A stretch of DNA of 64,000 bases, taken from NCBI RefSeq assembly GCF_030372765.1, contig NZ_JAUCMW010000003.1, forward strand, positions 310,001-374,000, written 5' to 3'. Below, in pieces: positions 8,932 to 19,790 of the stretch. The translations under genes were made by a program, and so were the position numbers. The DNA comes from Labilibaculum sp. K2S. Lineage in GTDB: Bacteria; Bacteroidota; Bacteroidia; Bacteroidales; Marinifilaceae. Every line of letters starts with the position of its first letter. The first letter of the stretch is position 1. Under the pieces are notes generated by a model. It ran no database searches and was not told where the DNA came from. It saw only the letters and a program-made list of their open reading frames with translations.

Positions 8932-10545
8932 TTATTTGGTTGTTTTTTTACCCCAAATTGGTTTTCCTCCGGATGTTAAACCCGAGTAGGTAAAGGTTGT
9001 TGTTCGGGGCGATGCTTCCCAGTCCCAACTTTTTTCCAGATTGAGCTGCTGCTCTCCAATGGTAAGAATCTTTTTATCCTGATCGTAAGACCATGTGCCA
9101 CTTAATGCCCCGGATGCTGTCATGTTGGACGAAAGAATCAGCTGAGATGATTTTTGTTGAACCTTATATTCGTAATTCATTGATATGTTTTCCCACGTAC
9201 CTGTTAAATCGCTTTCGCTGATGCTTGGTTGTGGCACACCTGCATAACGTTCAGGCATAACAACCGGCCAGCCGTCTTCTGTCCATGCAATTTTCCGAAT
9301 ATTCCCCATCATAATGGCATTGCTGTAGGCATTTCCATTGGTATTGGCAGGCAAACGGGCTTGCGAACTGTAGAACCATTCGTTTGTTTCTTCGTTTTTG
9401 AAAACAGCACAGTGCGAAATTCCTACCCAGCCTGAATGATTGTTGAACTTGTACGGATGTGTTAACATGGGCCAGCATTCGCCACCCCCGGTAATGTTGG
9501 TTCCATCAATACCAAGATAAGGGCCTGTGATACTTGTTGATCGGCATACTCTGGTATTGTAGGCAACTGACAGTTCATCGTAAGCCAGGAAGAGATAATA
9601 GAATCCTGTTTTTTCATTGTAAATGATTTCAGGACCTTCCTGTGCCTGCCAACGATTAAGCTCGCTGTTTTGACGGCGTGCAATAAGAGTTCCGTAGTCT
9701 TCAATTGATGATAGTTTATCGGGTTTTCCTGTTGAAGGATTCACCTGTAATGCGACAATGCCTGAATGCCACGAACCGTAAATCAGCCAGTGATTTCCCT
9801 CTGGGGTAATTATAAAAGTTGGATCTATCGCATTCCATTTAAAATAGGCGTTCCAGTCGCTTGTACTCGAACGCGACCAGTTGGTCTCTCTGTCCGAAAC
9901 AGAACTAACTACCATTCCTTTATCCACCCAGGTGTTACTGCTTAAGTCATCCGATTCCATGAGACCGATAAAAGCACGTTCTGTCCAGGAACCATCAAAG
10001 TTTGCAGGAGTATTGGCTTTTCCTGATTCGATGTAATTGTCAATTACAATGCTGTAATACATTCGGTATTTATCTCCAACTTTCCGGACAACCGGAGCCC
10101 AGTGTCCATAAATAGGAGAGTCTATAATATCAAGCCCTGCCCGAACCCGCATGCTGTTGAGTGTGTCTTTTACCCATGAAGGAGTTTCGGTCATTGCCAT
10201 TCCACGAAATTCCCAGTCAACCAAATCCTTTGATCTGCGAGAAAGAAAATGTCCGTGACCTTCGTGTGCATTTCCATAGGAAGCATCTGTTCCGTATATA
10301 TAATAATACTCACCATCATATACTACAGAAGGGTCGTGAACATTGGCTAAATTCCAGGAAGTCCGATTGTCCCAACTTGATAGGGCTGAATAATCATCAG
10401 CATATTCAGGACCGGAATAATCATCCACCGGAGGATTTTCTACTATCGGATCCGGTTCTTCGGGATCAATAATATTATCGTTGCTGGAACAGCTTGCAGC
10501 CATTAGAAAAATCACGAATGCTACTGAAGAAATAAATCTCATCAT
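8932..10545 (-). CDS. Surface lipoprotein GH43 endo-arabinanase with C-terminal beta domain
   Basis: A 537-residue lipoprotein. The lipobox MAASC places the lipidated Cys at residue 19, followed by an acidic, proline-rich tether (about 24-45) of the kind that marks surface export in Bacteroidota. The GH43 propeller (about 65-430) has Asp71 in NVHDPS, Asp241 in KWNAIDPT and Glu303 in QEGPEI. The large insert with IYGHWAPVVRK and the WLIYGSWHSGI strand fits the GH43_4-type arabinanases. The C-terminal 90 residues (from LTGTWENISM) form a small beta domain often seen after GH43 arabinanases (GH43_C type). It directly follows SusD in the operon. Its likely job is to cut arabinan at the cell surface so that SusC/SusD can take up the fragments. 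Confidence 0.92.
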   Translation of the reverse strand: MMRFISSVAFVIFLMAASCSSNDNIIDPEEPDPIVENPPVDDYSGPEYADDYSALSSWDNRTSWNLANVHDPSVVYDGEYYYIYGTDASYGNAHEGHGHFLSRRSKDLVDWEFRGMAMTETPSWVKDTLNSMRVRAGLDIIDSPIYGHWAPVVRKVGDKYRMYYSIVIDNYIESGKANTPANFDGSWTERAFIGLMESDDLSSNTWVDKGMVVSSVSDRETNWSRSSTSDWNAYFKWNAIDPTFIITPEGNHWLIYGSWHSGIVALQVNPSTGKPDKLSSIEDYGTLIARRQNSELNRWQAQEGPEIIYNEKTGFYYLFLAYDELSVAYNTRVCRSTSITGPYLGIDGTNITGGGECWPMLTHPYKFNNHSGWVGISHCAVFKNEETNEWFYSSQARLPANTNGNAYSNAIMMGNIRKIAWTEDGWPVVMPERYAGVPQPSISESDLTGTWENISMNYEYKVQQKSSQLILSSNMTASGALSGTWSYDQDKKILTIGEQQLNLEKSWDWEASPRTTTFTYSGLTSGGKPIWGKKTTK

Positions 10546-10668
10546 GTATTTTATTATTAAAATAGAGTGATGTTGGTTTTTATCTCGTTGGATTATTGAA
10601 ATTACGAGGGGGTATTAAAGTAGGATGCCCACGTATGCGGACACCCTCAAAATTAGGTCTGAGTTGAC

Positions 10669-12246
10669 TTAGTAGCCATCATTTTGTACCATTCCCTTGT
10701 TTGTATCCATTTCGGATTGAGGAATTGGGAAATATTCGCGGCCAGGAGTGTAGGTGTTGAATTCAGCATCTCTTGTTTTTAGCCAAGCTAATTTAGATGA
10801 ATCTTCTAACCATCCCCATCGACGGATGTCATCAAAACGGTGTCCTTCCAAAGAAAGTTCTAAAAACCGTTCATGGGCAATTTGCTCTCTCATTGCGGTT
10901 TGCGTCATGTTTGGTTTAACGGTTGCTAAATCCGGCAGGTTTACACGATCTCTCACCATTTGTATGTACTGATAAGCATCATTGGTAGCTCCGGTCTCGT
11001 TTAAACATTCTGCATACATTAACAGCACATCTGCATAACGCATGATGCGTTCGTTGATTCCAGATCTCCAATCATATTCGTTTGCAAAATCGCCATCCGA
11101 ATTTTCATACTTTCTGCAGTATAAATCATTTAGATTGGATTCGTTAGTTGCATAAAATGTTGCGAAATCCTGACCGTATAATGACATTCCAACACCGTCG
11201 TATGCATTTTTATTGTAGAATATTGTTGCGTCTAATCGCGGATCTACTTCTCCATCAACAGTTAATTCTTCTCTGTATTCATTAAACAATGCCCAGGTAG
11301 GTTGTAAATCTGCATATCCAAAGCCCGCAGCACCATATGTAATTGCTCTGCCTGAAGTTCTTCCCCAACCAGGTGCCGGCGTTCCTCCCCAGCTTAGATC
11401 TACACCGCCAGCTTCTCTGCTAAATTGTACTTCAAATACAGATTCTGAATTGTTTTCGTTTGTTACGGTGAAATTATCACGGTAATCAGCAACTAAAGAG
11501 TACACTTTCAGATCGATAACTTTCTTAAATGTCACTTTTGCAGATTCGAAGTCTTTTGTAAATAATTGTGCTTTTCCGATATAGGCCAAAGCTGCACCTT
11601 TTGTTGCTCTTCCTATTTGTCCTGCGTCCAGCCCGGATACATCATCGTAGGAAACAGGCAATAAATCGGCAGCCATTTCTAAATCAGAAATTACCTGAGC
11701 CCAGCCTTCTTCATTTGTTTTTTGTTCGTGGTATAATTCACTGTTGGATAATGGCAAAGGAACATTTTTAAACATGTTAACCATGTGGAAAAGATACAAG
11801 CCTCTTAGAAAATAAGCCTGTCCCAGAACACGGTCTTTCAAATTGCTATCTTCCATTTCTATGGACGGCACATTATCCAATACCTGATTTGCCCGGTAAA
11901 TTCCCTGATAGAAATCACGATACGCCCAACTGTAAATGTCTGGATTTGCAATACTCGAGTTGAATTTGCCGATAACGGACATTGCGGTCCAAGGGCTGTT
12001 ACTTCTGGTTGCATCATCCTTTAAATCGAGCATCATAGGCGTGCTTCTCATGTAACTGCCATCTATTAGCATACTGCCATACACCGAATTAATTCCTTTA
12101 AGTGCATCGTTATCTGTCTTCCAAAATGCTTCTTCCGTATCAACATTTGGATCTATCTGCACTAAATCGTCCTCACTAACACAGCTTGAAACCAAACTGG
12201 TCAGCGCAAACAAAATAGCTATACTGTAAATATTTTTATATCTCAT
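10669..12246 (-). CDS. susD: SusD/RagB-family glycan-binding lipoprotein (arabinan locus)
   Basis: A 525-residue surface lipoprotein, lipobox LVSSC with Cys22. It has the helical TPR-like SusD fold: an N-terminal NVDTEEAFWKTDNDA segment, the GQAYFLRGLYLFHMVNMF helix, and the C-terminal HERFLELSLEGHRFDDIRRWG and YFPIPQSEMDTN motifs diagnostic of the family. It caps the SusC channel and captures oligosaccharides, here most likely arabino-oligosaccharides given the GH43/GH51 neighbours. It follows SusC by 21 bp in the same leftward operon. The substrate is inferred from context because SusD sequences themselves do not reveal the ligand. Confidence 0.96.
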   Translation of the reverse strand: MRYKNIYSIAILFALTSLVSSCVSEDDLVQIDPNVDTEEAFWKTDNDALKGINSVYGSMLIDGSYMRSTPMMLDLKDDATRSNSPWTAMSVIGKFNSSIANPDIYSWAYRDFYQGIYRANQVLDNVPSIEMEDSNLKDRVLGQAYFLRGLYLFHMVNMFKNVPLPLSNSELYHEQKTNEEGWAQVISDLEMAADLLPVSYDDVSGLDAGQIGRATKGAALAYIGKAQLFTKDFESAKVTFKKVIDLKVYSLVADYRDNFTVTNENNSESVFEVQFSREAGGVDLSWGGTPAPGWGRTSGRAITYGAAGFGYADLQPTWALFNEYREELTVDGEVDPRLDATIFYNKNAYDGVGMSLYGQDFATFYATNESNLNDLYCRKYENSDGDFANEYDWRSGINERIMRYADVLLMYAECLNETGATNDAYQYIQMVRDRVNLPDLATVKPNMTQTAMREQIAHERFLELSLEGHRFDDIRRWGWLEDSSKLAWLKTRDAEFNTYTPGREYFPIPQSEMDTNKGMVQNDGY

Positions 12247-12267
12247 TTTATTTCTGTTTTAAGCATT

Positions 12268-15200
12268 TTAAAAGTCAATCTCTACACCTAAAATAAAAGT
12301 TCTTGGATTTGGAAAAGACCCATAGTCGAAACCTCTGGAGAATAATCCATCACTCATAAAGTCAGGGTCATAGCCTTTGTATTTACTAATGGTCAACAAA
12401 TTTTGTCCTGAAACATAAACTTTTGCATGTTCCACTATATTATTTGCTTTTAAAGGAATATTATAGGCCAACTGGGCATTTTGTAGTTTGATATAGTTTC
12501 CGTTCTGGATAAATCGATCAGATGCTCTTGCATTTTGATTGGTTTCCAATTGATCAGGACGTGGTATGTTTGTATTTGTATTGGTTGGAGTCCAGTAATT
12601 CAACATGTCTGTATGGTGATTTACAAGTCCGCCAATCATCAAACTATTGTAAGTTCCGTTGTAGATTTTATTACCTGCACTACCTTGCCAGAACATTGAG
12701 AATTCCCAGTTTTTGTAAGATCCGTTTAAGTTTAAACCATAGCTTACTTTAGGAATTGAAACGCCTTGGTAAGTTCTGTCTTCATCGGTAATTAAACCAT
12801 CTTTATTTACATCTTTAAACTTAACGTCACCTGCAACAGCACCAGGCTGAGTGGCATGAGAATCAACATCTGCCTGACTCTGAAAAAGACCTTCTGTTTC
12901 GTACACATAAAGTTCACCAATAGACCGTCCTACTTCGGTTCTTGAGTTCGTCCCATTAATTGGAGTATCATCTGTTCCTATTTTTAATACTCTGTTTTTT
13001 AGTGTTCCAACATTTGCCGAAATATTGTACTTAAACTCTTTTGAGGAGTTGCTGTAACTCAATAAGAATTCAAAGCCTGTGTTTTTTACTGCAGCTGCAT
13101 TTGTCATAACCGATGATGACCAATCGCTGCTAATTGTTCCGGTAGAAAGAGGTAGTGGAACTCTGGCTAACAGGTCTGTTGATTTTTTCTCGTAATATTC
13201 AGCAGTAAACTGTAGTTTGTTATCAAACATTCCTAATTCTATTGCTGCGTTTACAGTTTCTGTATCTTCCCATTTAAGATTAGGATCCGTTGCATCAACA
13301 ACAATTGTACCTGGAGCTAATGTGTTTCCGAAAAGATAGCTTGCAAAACTATTGGTTGTAGGAGTGTAGGCATATACTCCTGCAGTATTGTTTCCCAAAG
13401 TACCATAACCTCCTCTTAACTTCGCAGTATTCATCCACTGTGGAAGAGTGATAAAACTTTCGTTGTGCAATTTCCAGGCTCCGGAAACAGAGAAGTAATC
13501 TCCTGTATTATTTTGCTTGGCAAAAAGAGATGTTTTGTCTTGTCTGTAATTTGCTGTTAAAAAGTATTTGTTATCAAAATTGTAGTTAATTCTGCTTAAA
13601 TAGGATATGCCGGTTATTGTACTTTCGTATTCACCGGTAGAGGTGTCGTCAGCATATTCCAAATGACTGATTTCATTGTCATCAAATCCAACTCCTCTTG
13701 ACCAGTGATTGTAATAATTTGTTTTCTCCTGAACCCATCCCACAAGTGCATCCAACTTATGTTTGTTTATTTCAATATTGTACGTAAGCAGGTTATCCAG
13801 CGAAGTAAAGGTTTTGCGGCTGTCGTTAATGTCAAGCGAAGATTCTGAATTTGTAGTAATATAATACCATCCTAAATCACTTGGAGGAACAAAATATCTT
13901 GTGTGAGTATCCAGTTGATCAGCACTGGCGCTAATTTTATATTTTAAGCCTTTTACAATTTCAAGCTCACCCCAGATATTACCAATAAATCTGTTTCTTT
14001 CAGCCTGATTATCAATCAGGTTGTTGAATCCAATCACATTTAAAGTGATTGCCTTTTGGGTCAGATTATCAGTACCTCCGTAACCACCTAGTCTGTTTTC
14101 GTCATAAACAGGCATTGTTGGGATCGATTGAAGCAGGTTTATTACCGATGAGGTGCCTACATTGTATTCGTTAAAGCTTTCTTTATCTGATTTTGTATAA
14201 CCCAGTTTAGCACCATATTTAAATTTGCCTTTTTTCCCATTCAAATTTAAGCTGGTTGAGATTCGTTCATAATCCTGAGGAGTATCTACATAACTTGAGT
14301 TTTTGTAATAATCTGTGTTGAAATTGTAACCGAAATTTTCAGAACCTCCGTTGAATGATACCGTATGATTTTGGATGGTACCTGTTTTGAAAGCTGCATC
14401 CTGCCAGTCGGTATTCACGTTGTCAATATAATACTCGCTGGTAGGATCGTTACCTGGAAGTATCGCTTGTCCTGAATTCAAATAAGCAGCATTGGTAATT
14501 TTTTGATATCCTTCTCTGTCGGTAAGTGAAATTTTCTTGGCAACATTCTGTATACCGAAAAGAGATTTGAATTTCACTTTTAAATCTCCATTTTGAACTC
14601 CTTTTTTTGTGGTGATGATTACAACACCATTTGCACCTCTCACACCATAAATGGCAGCGGAAGAAGCATCTTTTAGTACTTGCATTGATTCGATATCGCC
14701 GGGAGCGAAATCATTAGGATTATCAACAATCATTCCATCAATTACAAATAATGGGTTGTTATTATTAAAAGAAGTAATGCCTCGGATTTTAATATTCACC
14801 GATCCTCCAGGTTCACCGGAAGATTGAACAGTAACTCCCGGAGCTTGACCTTGCAGCATTTTTGCGACATCATAAGTCACTGTTTTTTTAGCATCATCGG
14901 TATCAATAACACTAACAGCACCTGTTAAATCCGATTTTTTTTGTGTGCCATATCCAATAACCACAACTTCATCAAGCTTTGATACATCTTCTTTTAGTGT
15001 AACATTGATTGAAGTTTGATTATTTATTGGAATTTCCTGTGATAAATATCCTACAAAGGAATAAATCAAACTTGCATTTGGATCTTGAATCGTTAGGGAA
15101 TAGTTTCCGTCAATATCCGTTATTGTTCCATTTGTTGTTCCTTTTTGAACAACATTAACTCCAGGGAGTGTGGTATTGCCGGTAGTTTCATAAACAACAC

Positions 15201-15282
15201 CTTTAACGGTAATTTGAGCTTGACTTACTCCTGAAAGAATCAGGAAGCAGAACAAAAATCCGCCTAAAAATATTTTTTTCAT
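12268..15282 (-). CDS. susC: SusC/RagA-family TonB-dependent outer-membrane transporter (arabinan locus)
   Basis: A 1004-residue importer. It has a signal peptide, then a carboxypeptidase-regulatory-like domain (about 25-100, with LPGVNVVQKGTTNGTITDIDG). The plug domain contains the SusC signature GYGTQKKSDLTGAV and the conserved IKIRG, PLFVIDG and IYGVRGANGVVIITTKKG segments. A 22-strand barrel follows, ending in a terminal aromatic residue (GVEIDF). It is the first gene of the operon, opposite the stop of the HTCS gene with a 137-bp gap that must hold the promoter. It would import arabinan fragments with energy from TonB-ExbBD. Confidence 0.97.
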   Translation of the reverse strand: MKKIFLGGFLFCFLILSGVSQAQITVKGVVYETTGNTTLPGVNVVQKGTTNGTITDIDGNYSLTIQDPNASLIYSFVGYLSQEIPINNQTSINVTLKEDVSKLDEVVVIGYGTQKKSDLTGAVSVIDTDDAKKTVTYDVAKMLQGQAPGVTVQSSGEPGGSVNIKIRGITSFNNNNPLFVIDGMIVDNPNDFAPGDIESMQVLKDASSAAIYGVRGANGVVIITTKKGVQNGDLKVKFKSLFGIQNVAKKISLTDREGYQKITNAAYLNSGQAILPGNDPTSEYYIDNVNTDWQDAAFKTGTIQNHTVSFNGGSENFGYNFNTDYYKNSSYVDTPQDYERISTSLNLNGKKGKFKYGAKLGYTKSDKESFNEYNVGTSSVINLLQSIPTMPVYDENRLGGYGGTDNLTQKAITLNVIGFNNLIDNQAERNRFIGNIWGELEIVKGLKYKISASADQLDTHTRYFVPPSDLGWYYITTNSESSLDINDSRKTFTSLDNLLTYNIEINKHKLDALVGWVQEKTNYYNHWSRGVGFDDNEISHLEYADDTSTGEYESTITGISYLSRINYNFDNKYFLTANYRQDKTSLFAKQNNTGDYFSVSGAWKLHNESFITLPQWMNTAKLRGGYGTLGNNTAGVYAYTPTTNSFASYLFGNTLAPGTIVVDATDPNLKWEDTETVNAAIELGMFDNKLQFTAEYYEKKSTDLLARVPLPLSTGTISSDWSSSVMTNAAAVKNTGFEFLLSYSNSSKEFKYNISANVGTLKNRVLKIGTDDTPINGTNSRTEVGRSIGELYVYETEGLFQSQADVDSHATQPGAVAGDVKFKDVNKDGLITDEDRTYQGVSIPKVSYGLNLNGSYKNWEFSMFWQGSAGNKIYNGTYNSLMIGGLVNHHTDMLNYWTPTNTNTNIPRPDQLETNQNARASDRFIQNGNYIKLQNAQLAYNIPLKANNIVEHAKVYVSGQNLLTISKYKGYDPDFMSDGLFSRGFDYGSFPNPRTFILGVEIDF

Positions 15283-15419
15283 AGAATAGAAATTAAATGT
15301 TACTTATCGTTTATAACGTTTGCAATGTAAGTCGATAGCTCTGTAACGAGGTGGACAATTACACAATTAGAGTGGATGATTTCGGAAAATGAAGAAATAA
15401 GCTTATTGAAATAAGTGGT

Positions 15420-18400
15420 TTAGTTATTGTTGTTCAGTGAGTTGGCTGTAAAGTCTGAGGGGCTCATTCCATAATGTTTTCGGAATACTCTGCTAAAATA
15501 TTTGGGGTCATTGAATCCAACGGCAAATGCAATATCAGAAATTGGGAGTTTGTTTTCCTGTATCAACTCCATCGCTTTTTTTAATTTGAATGTGTTTATA
15601 AAATTTGTAATGTTTAAGTCTGTTATTACTTTCAATTTTTTGTATAACAAACTGCTGCTTACAAACATTTCACTGGCAAATTGATTGATTGTGAAGTCGG
15701 GATTGGTGTAGTTTTTTTCCAGTATTCGATATATTTTATTGATGAATTCTTCATCAACAGGGTTTGATGTAATGTTTTCCGCAGAAATGTTTTGTGACGA
15801 ATTGAACATTCGTTTTAATTTCATTCTGCTTTCAATCAGATTTTTCATTCTAATCTGTAACAGTTGCAGATTGAAAGGTTTTGAGATGTAATCGTCAGCA
15901 CCGGTTTCAAGGCCTTCAACCCAGTTTTCAACCATGTTTTTTGCTGTTAACAGAATAATCGGAATATGGCTTGTCTGAATTTCCTTTTTCATACATTTAC
16001 ACAGCTCAATGCCACTAAGTACCGGCATCATTACATCAGAGATAACTAAATCAGGAGAATGTTTTTTAGCCATTGTAAAGCCAATATTACCGTTCTCCGC
16101 CCCCAGTATTCTATAGTCTTCTTTTAAGGTTTGCATTAGAAAGGTACGCAAATCAAAATTGTCTTCAACAATCAGTACCAATGGTTTTGATTTATCCTGT
16201 TTTCCGGTGTTTTCAAATCCTAAATTTGATTCTGGATTAACCATGTTATGAACTAATGTATCAACACGGGTTTTTAATTTCACCTCAGCCTGAGCGTTCT
16301 TTCGGTCCAGATCTTTTTCGTTATAACGATCGGTTGTATATGGCAAATAGACTTGAAAACAACTTCCTTTTTTGATTTCACTTTGAACTTGAATTTTACC
16401 GTGTAATATTTTAATAATTTCAGAGGTTAAAGCCAAGCCAATTCCAGAGTTGTTCTTGTCTAATTCTCTTTCAGATTCAACGTGGTAAAACCGTTCAAAA
16501 ATAAATGGCAGATGTTCCTTTGCAATGCCTTTTCCGTTATCGGTAACTTCAATGTAAGCATAAGGTGCAGGGAAAATATTATCAGTATCTTTCTCTACAA
16601 ACTTAACTTTCATTGTAATTTCACCATTTTCAGGTGTGTATTTAAAAGCATTGGATAGCAAATTGTAAAAAATATTTTCTAGTTTTTCTGCATCAAACCA
16701 TGTTTCTGAATTTGTTTGCTGCGCTTCAAAATGGTACTTCATTTGCATGTGTTGAGCCAAATTTTTAAATGATTCAAAAATATCATGTAAAAACTCATTT
16801 AAATTGCCTTTACTCACAACCAGATCCATTTTTTCGTTTTCGATTTGTCGGAAATAAATAAGACGGTTGATGAGATGAAGCAGTCGTTTGGCATTTCGGT
16901 CAATAATTTTTAAAGTGCTGATCGTGTTTTGATCACCACTTAATTTTTTCATTAATTGTTCCAGAGGATCAATAATTAGGGTAAGGGGAGTTCTAAATTC
17001 GTGAGAGATATTCGTGAAAAACCGTAATCGAAGTTGATTAATTTGCTTCACTTCCTTGTTTAATTCAATCATTTTGTCGCGCTGTTGGGCAATTTTTTTA
17101 TTTTGAATTTCCAGTTCAAGTTTCTGCCCGCTAATTAACAGTTGCCTGTCAGCTAATTCCTGATTTGTTTGCTGCAAATGCTCAGCCTGATGTCTTAGTT
17201 TGTCTTTTTGTTCTTCGATTTTTTCAGTTCGTTCCAGTACCTGATTTTCTAACTTCCTTTTTTGCTCTTTTAAAAAACGTATTCTGTATTGAATGTAGCT
17301 GATTATTATTAAAACGATTGCAATCAGGAGTGTAAATTGAAACCACATTGTTTGCCAAAAAGGTGGATGAACTTTTATTTTTAATTCTGCAATCTTGTCT
17401 GACCACACACCATCGCTGTTAGAGGCTTTAACCATGAATTTATATTCTCCTCCCGAAAGATTTGTGTAATTGGCAAATCTTCTGCTCGACGGAACATTAA
17501 CCCAATCCTTATCAACACCTTCCATTTGGTATGAATATTTTATTTTTTCAGGTAGAAAATAATCAAGAGCCGAGAATTCTATTGAGAAAACAGCGTCCTT
17601 GTAGGAGAGCTCAATTGAGTTTGTTTCAGATATGGATTTATTTAAAATTACATTGGAATGATATTTTTGTCCAATTTCAACAGGCCTGTTGAATACTGAA
17701 AATTCAGTAAAAACCGGTTTTGATGCCTCTTGGTAGGATTCAACATTTTCCGGCATAAAATAGTTCAATCCAGCTATCCCCCCAAAATAAAGTCTGCCAT
17801 TTTCATCAACGTCTGATGCTGACCAATAAAATTGGTTACTTAGAAGTCCATCTTTTACAAAGTAATTTTGAAAAGATTCAGTTTTCGGATTAAATTTCGA
17901 AAGACCATTGTCCGTGCTGATCCATAAATTGCCTTGTTTGTCCTCTTCTATGGCATAGGCTACATTGTTGCACAGACCATTTTGGTCATTATAAGTTATA
18001 AATTGAAACTTACCGTTATTATCAATAGTGAATTTACAGATTCCACTTCCGTAGGTACCAATCCATATGGTACTGTCTTTCGATTCAAACAAGGAAATGA
18101 TGTAATTTCCAGGAAGAGAGAATGCGTTATCCTGCTGATTGAAAAAGGCATCATATTTAATGCTTGTTTTTTGATCAAGTTGATTTAATTCATCTTTTGG
18201 AATGCGGAACAATCCATTACGGGTACCAATCCAAACCTGATTTTTCTGATCGTTTAAAATACATCCAACTTCGAGATGGGCAGACAGTTTCATTTTCTCA
18301 TCGAGATGGGTAAAGGTGTTCAGCTTGATATTAAATAAATCGAGTCCTTTTAATGTTCCTATCAGCAATTGGTCTTTATCCAATTCTGTGATTGAGGAAA

Positions 18401-19790
18401 CGAAATTCGAACAAAGACTGTTCGAAACTTCAAAGTTATTACGATAGGTATCAATGTTTTTGGTGATTACTGATTTTAGTCTTTTTAAACCGTCTCCCCA
18501 TGTACCTAACCAAAGTTGTTTACTGCTGCTTCGATATATTGAAGTTATAAAGTTCGCGCCAATTTGTTCTTGAGGTGAATTGCTAAGATTAAAATGGTCA
18601 ACATTTTCTCCATTATTAACGATTCTGTTTAAACCACCACCAGCGGTTCCTATCCAAAGAATGTTTTTTTCACTTAAAATAGAGTTGATTGTATTGTGAC
18701 TTATGCTCTTAGGGTTTAATGGAGTGTGAGTGATAGAATAAAAAGGTTTTTGATAAATGTTGTAAAAATTAACACCTCCTTTATCGGTACCTATCCATAC
18801 ATTTCCCTGTTTATCAGTTAGTAATGAGTTTATGAAGGGGTTGTTTAATTTTTGATCTTCTTTGAAATCATCACCCAAATGATAAAAAGAGTGCGAACTT
18901 GGATCAAAAAAATTTAGTCCGGCCAAAGTACCAATGATAATTGTGCCTGAATTGTCTTCAACAATTTCTGTAATTGCTATGTGGTTTAAACCAGATGAAT
19001 TCTTTGGCTGATGTGTGTAAAAATAGATTTGTTTATTGTATGGTTCATATTGATATAAGCCATTAGAGGTTCCGATCCAAATATTTTCTTTGGTGTCAAT
19101 AAAAATGCAATTTACAGCAAGGTTTGCTGCAGATTTAATTAGTTTGTTTAAAGTGGTATCATTTTGAAAATTAGTATTGTCGACAATGACCAAACCATTC
19201 TCTGTTCCAATTAATATATTTTTTTCATGAATTAAGATGTGATTGATGTGTTGGCTTGGCAAAACAATTTCAGTAATCTTCTTTGCTGAATATGAGTTTG
19301 TTTTCTCTTCCTCAATAAGCCAAACTCCGTCATCTTCTGTCGCTACCCAGATCTTATTTTGTTTATCAATGGATATATGAGGTATGGAGTGTCCTTTTAG
19401 ATTCGACTTGATATTCTCAGGCAGTGAAAAGCGATTCTCATTAAAAAGGAATCTGGTTAACCCATTCTTTGTTCCAATCCAGATATTTCCTTTGCTGTCT
19501 TCACTCATCGATTGAATAAAGTTGTCAGGCACACCGTTAAGATCTTTAGTTTTGTTATACGTTGTAAAAGAGTAACCATCGTAACGACACAGTCCGTTCC
19601 ACGTGCCAAACCACATAAATCCCCGGCTGTCTTGTAAGATACAATCTACTGTGTTTTGCGCTAATCCGTTGTTGTTATTTAAGTAATGGAAACGAATATG
19701 CGAAATTGGCGATTTTTGAGTTTCTCCAATAAGAGTATTGCTGCAAAAACAAAGAAGGATAAAGAAACTGGAAAAAATACATCGCCGCAT
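15420..19790 (-). CDS. Hybrid two-component sensor-regulator (HTCS) of the arabinan locus
   Basis: A 1456-residue one-protein two-component system. It has a signal peptide, then two seven-bladed propellers of Reg_prop repeats (about 30-720, with repeated GNIWIGT, GLNFF and NGLCRY-like motifs) and a Y_Y_Y domain (about 735-805). One membrane helix (about 815-835) and a long cytoplasmic coiled coil follow. Then come HisKA with His930 in NISHEFRTP, HATPase (DNGKGIA), a receiver with Asp1252 in VISDVMMPV, and a C-terminal AraC helix-turn-helix (AVGFNDPKYFSRVFRKHYG). Family members bind an oligosaccharide in the periplasm and switch on the neighbouring SusC/SusD operon. It lies immediately upstream of SusC in the same orientation, so it most likely senses arabino-oligosaccharides and activates 15282-6240. 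Confidence 0.95.
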   Translation of the reverse strand: MRRCIFSSFFILLCFCSNTLIGETQKSPISHIRFHYLNNNNGLAQNTVDCILQDSRGFMWFGTWNGLCRYDGYSFTTYNKTKDLNGVPDNFIQSMSEDSKGNIWIGTKNGLTRFLFNENRFSLPENIKSNLKGHSIPHISIDKQNKIWVATEDDGVWLIEEEKTNSYSAKKITEIVLPSQHINHILIHEKNILIGTENGLVIVDNTNFQNDTTLNKLIKSAANLAVNCIFIDTKENIWIGTSNGLYQYEPYNKQIYFYTHQPKNSSGLNHIAITEIVEDNSGTIIIGTLAGLNFFDPSSHSFYHLGDDFKEDQKLNNPFINSLLTDKQGNVWIGTDKGGVNFYNIYQKPFYSITHTPLNPKSISHNTINSILSEKNILWIGTAGGGLNRIVNNGENVDHFNLSNSPQEQIGANFITSIYRSSSKQLWLGTWGDGLKRLKSVITKNIDTYRNNFEVSNSLCSNFVSSITELDKDQLLIGTLKGLDLFNIKLNTFTHLDEKMKLSAHLEVGCILNDQKNQVWIGTRNGLFRIPKDELNQLDQKTSIKYDAFFNQQDNAFSLPGNYIISLFESKDSTIWIGTYGSGICKFTIDNNGKFQFITYNDQNGLCNNVAYAIEEDKQGNLWISTDNGLSKFNPKTESFQNYFVKDGLLSNQFYWSASDVDENGRLYFGGIAGLNYFMPENVESYQEASKPVFTEFSVFNRPVEIGQKYHSNVILNKSISETNSIELSYKDAVFSIEFSALDYFLPEKIKYSYQMEGVDKDWVNVPSSRRFANYTNLSGGEYKFMVKASNSDGVWSDKIAELKIKVHPPFWQTMWFQFTLLIAIVLIIISYIQYRIRFLKEQKRKLENQVLERTEKIEEQKDKLRHQAEHLQQTNQELADRQLLISGQKLELEIQNKKIAQQRDKMIELNKEVKQINQLRLRFFTNISHEFRTPLTLIIDPLEQLMKKLSGDQNTISTLKIIDRNAKRLLHLINRLIYFRQIENEKMDLVVSKGNLNEFLHDIFESFKNLAQHMQMKYHFEAQQTNSETWFDAEKLENIFYNLLSNAFKYTPENGEITMKVKFVEKDTDNIFPAPYAYIEVTDNGKGIAKEHLPFIFERFYHVESERELDKNNSGIGLALTSEIIKILHGKIQVQSEIKKGSCFQVYLPYTTDRYNEKDLDRKNAQAEVKLKTRVDTLVHNMVNPESNLGFENTGKQDKSKPLVLIVEDNFDLRTFLMQTLKEDYRILGAENGNIGFTMAKKHSPDLVISDVMMPVLSGIELCKCMKKEIQTSHIPIILLTAKNMVENWVEGLETGADDYISKPFNLQLLQIRMKNLIESRMKLKRMFNSSQNISAENITSNPVDEEFINKIYRILEKNYTNPDFTINQFASEMFVSSSLLYKKLKVITDLNITNFINTFKLKKAMELIQENKLPISDIAFAVGFNDPKYFSRVFRKHYGMSPSDFTANSLNNNN

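Noticed and set aside
10600-10650. Hairpin between SusD and the lipoprotein GH43 gene
   Set aside because: The pairing around GCCCACGTATGCGG is interrupted by several mismatches and there is no T tract. It is not convincing as a terminator or attenuator.
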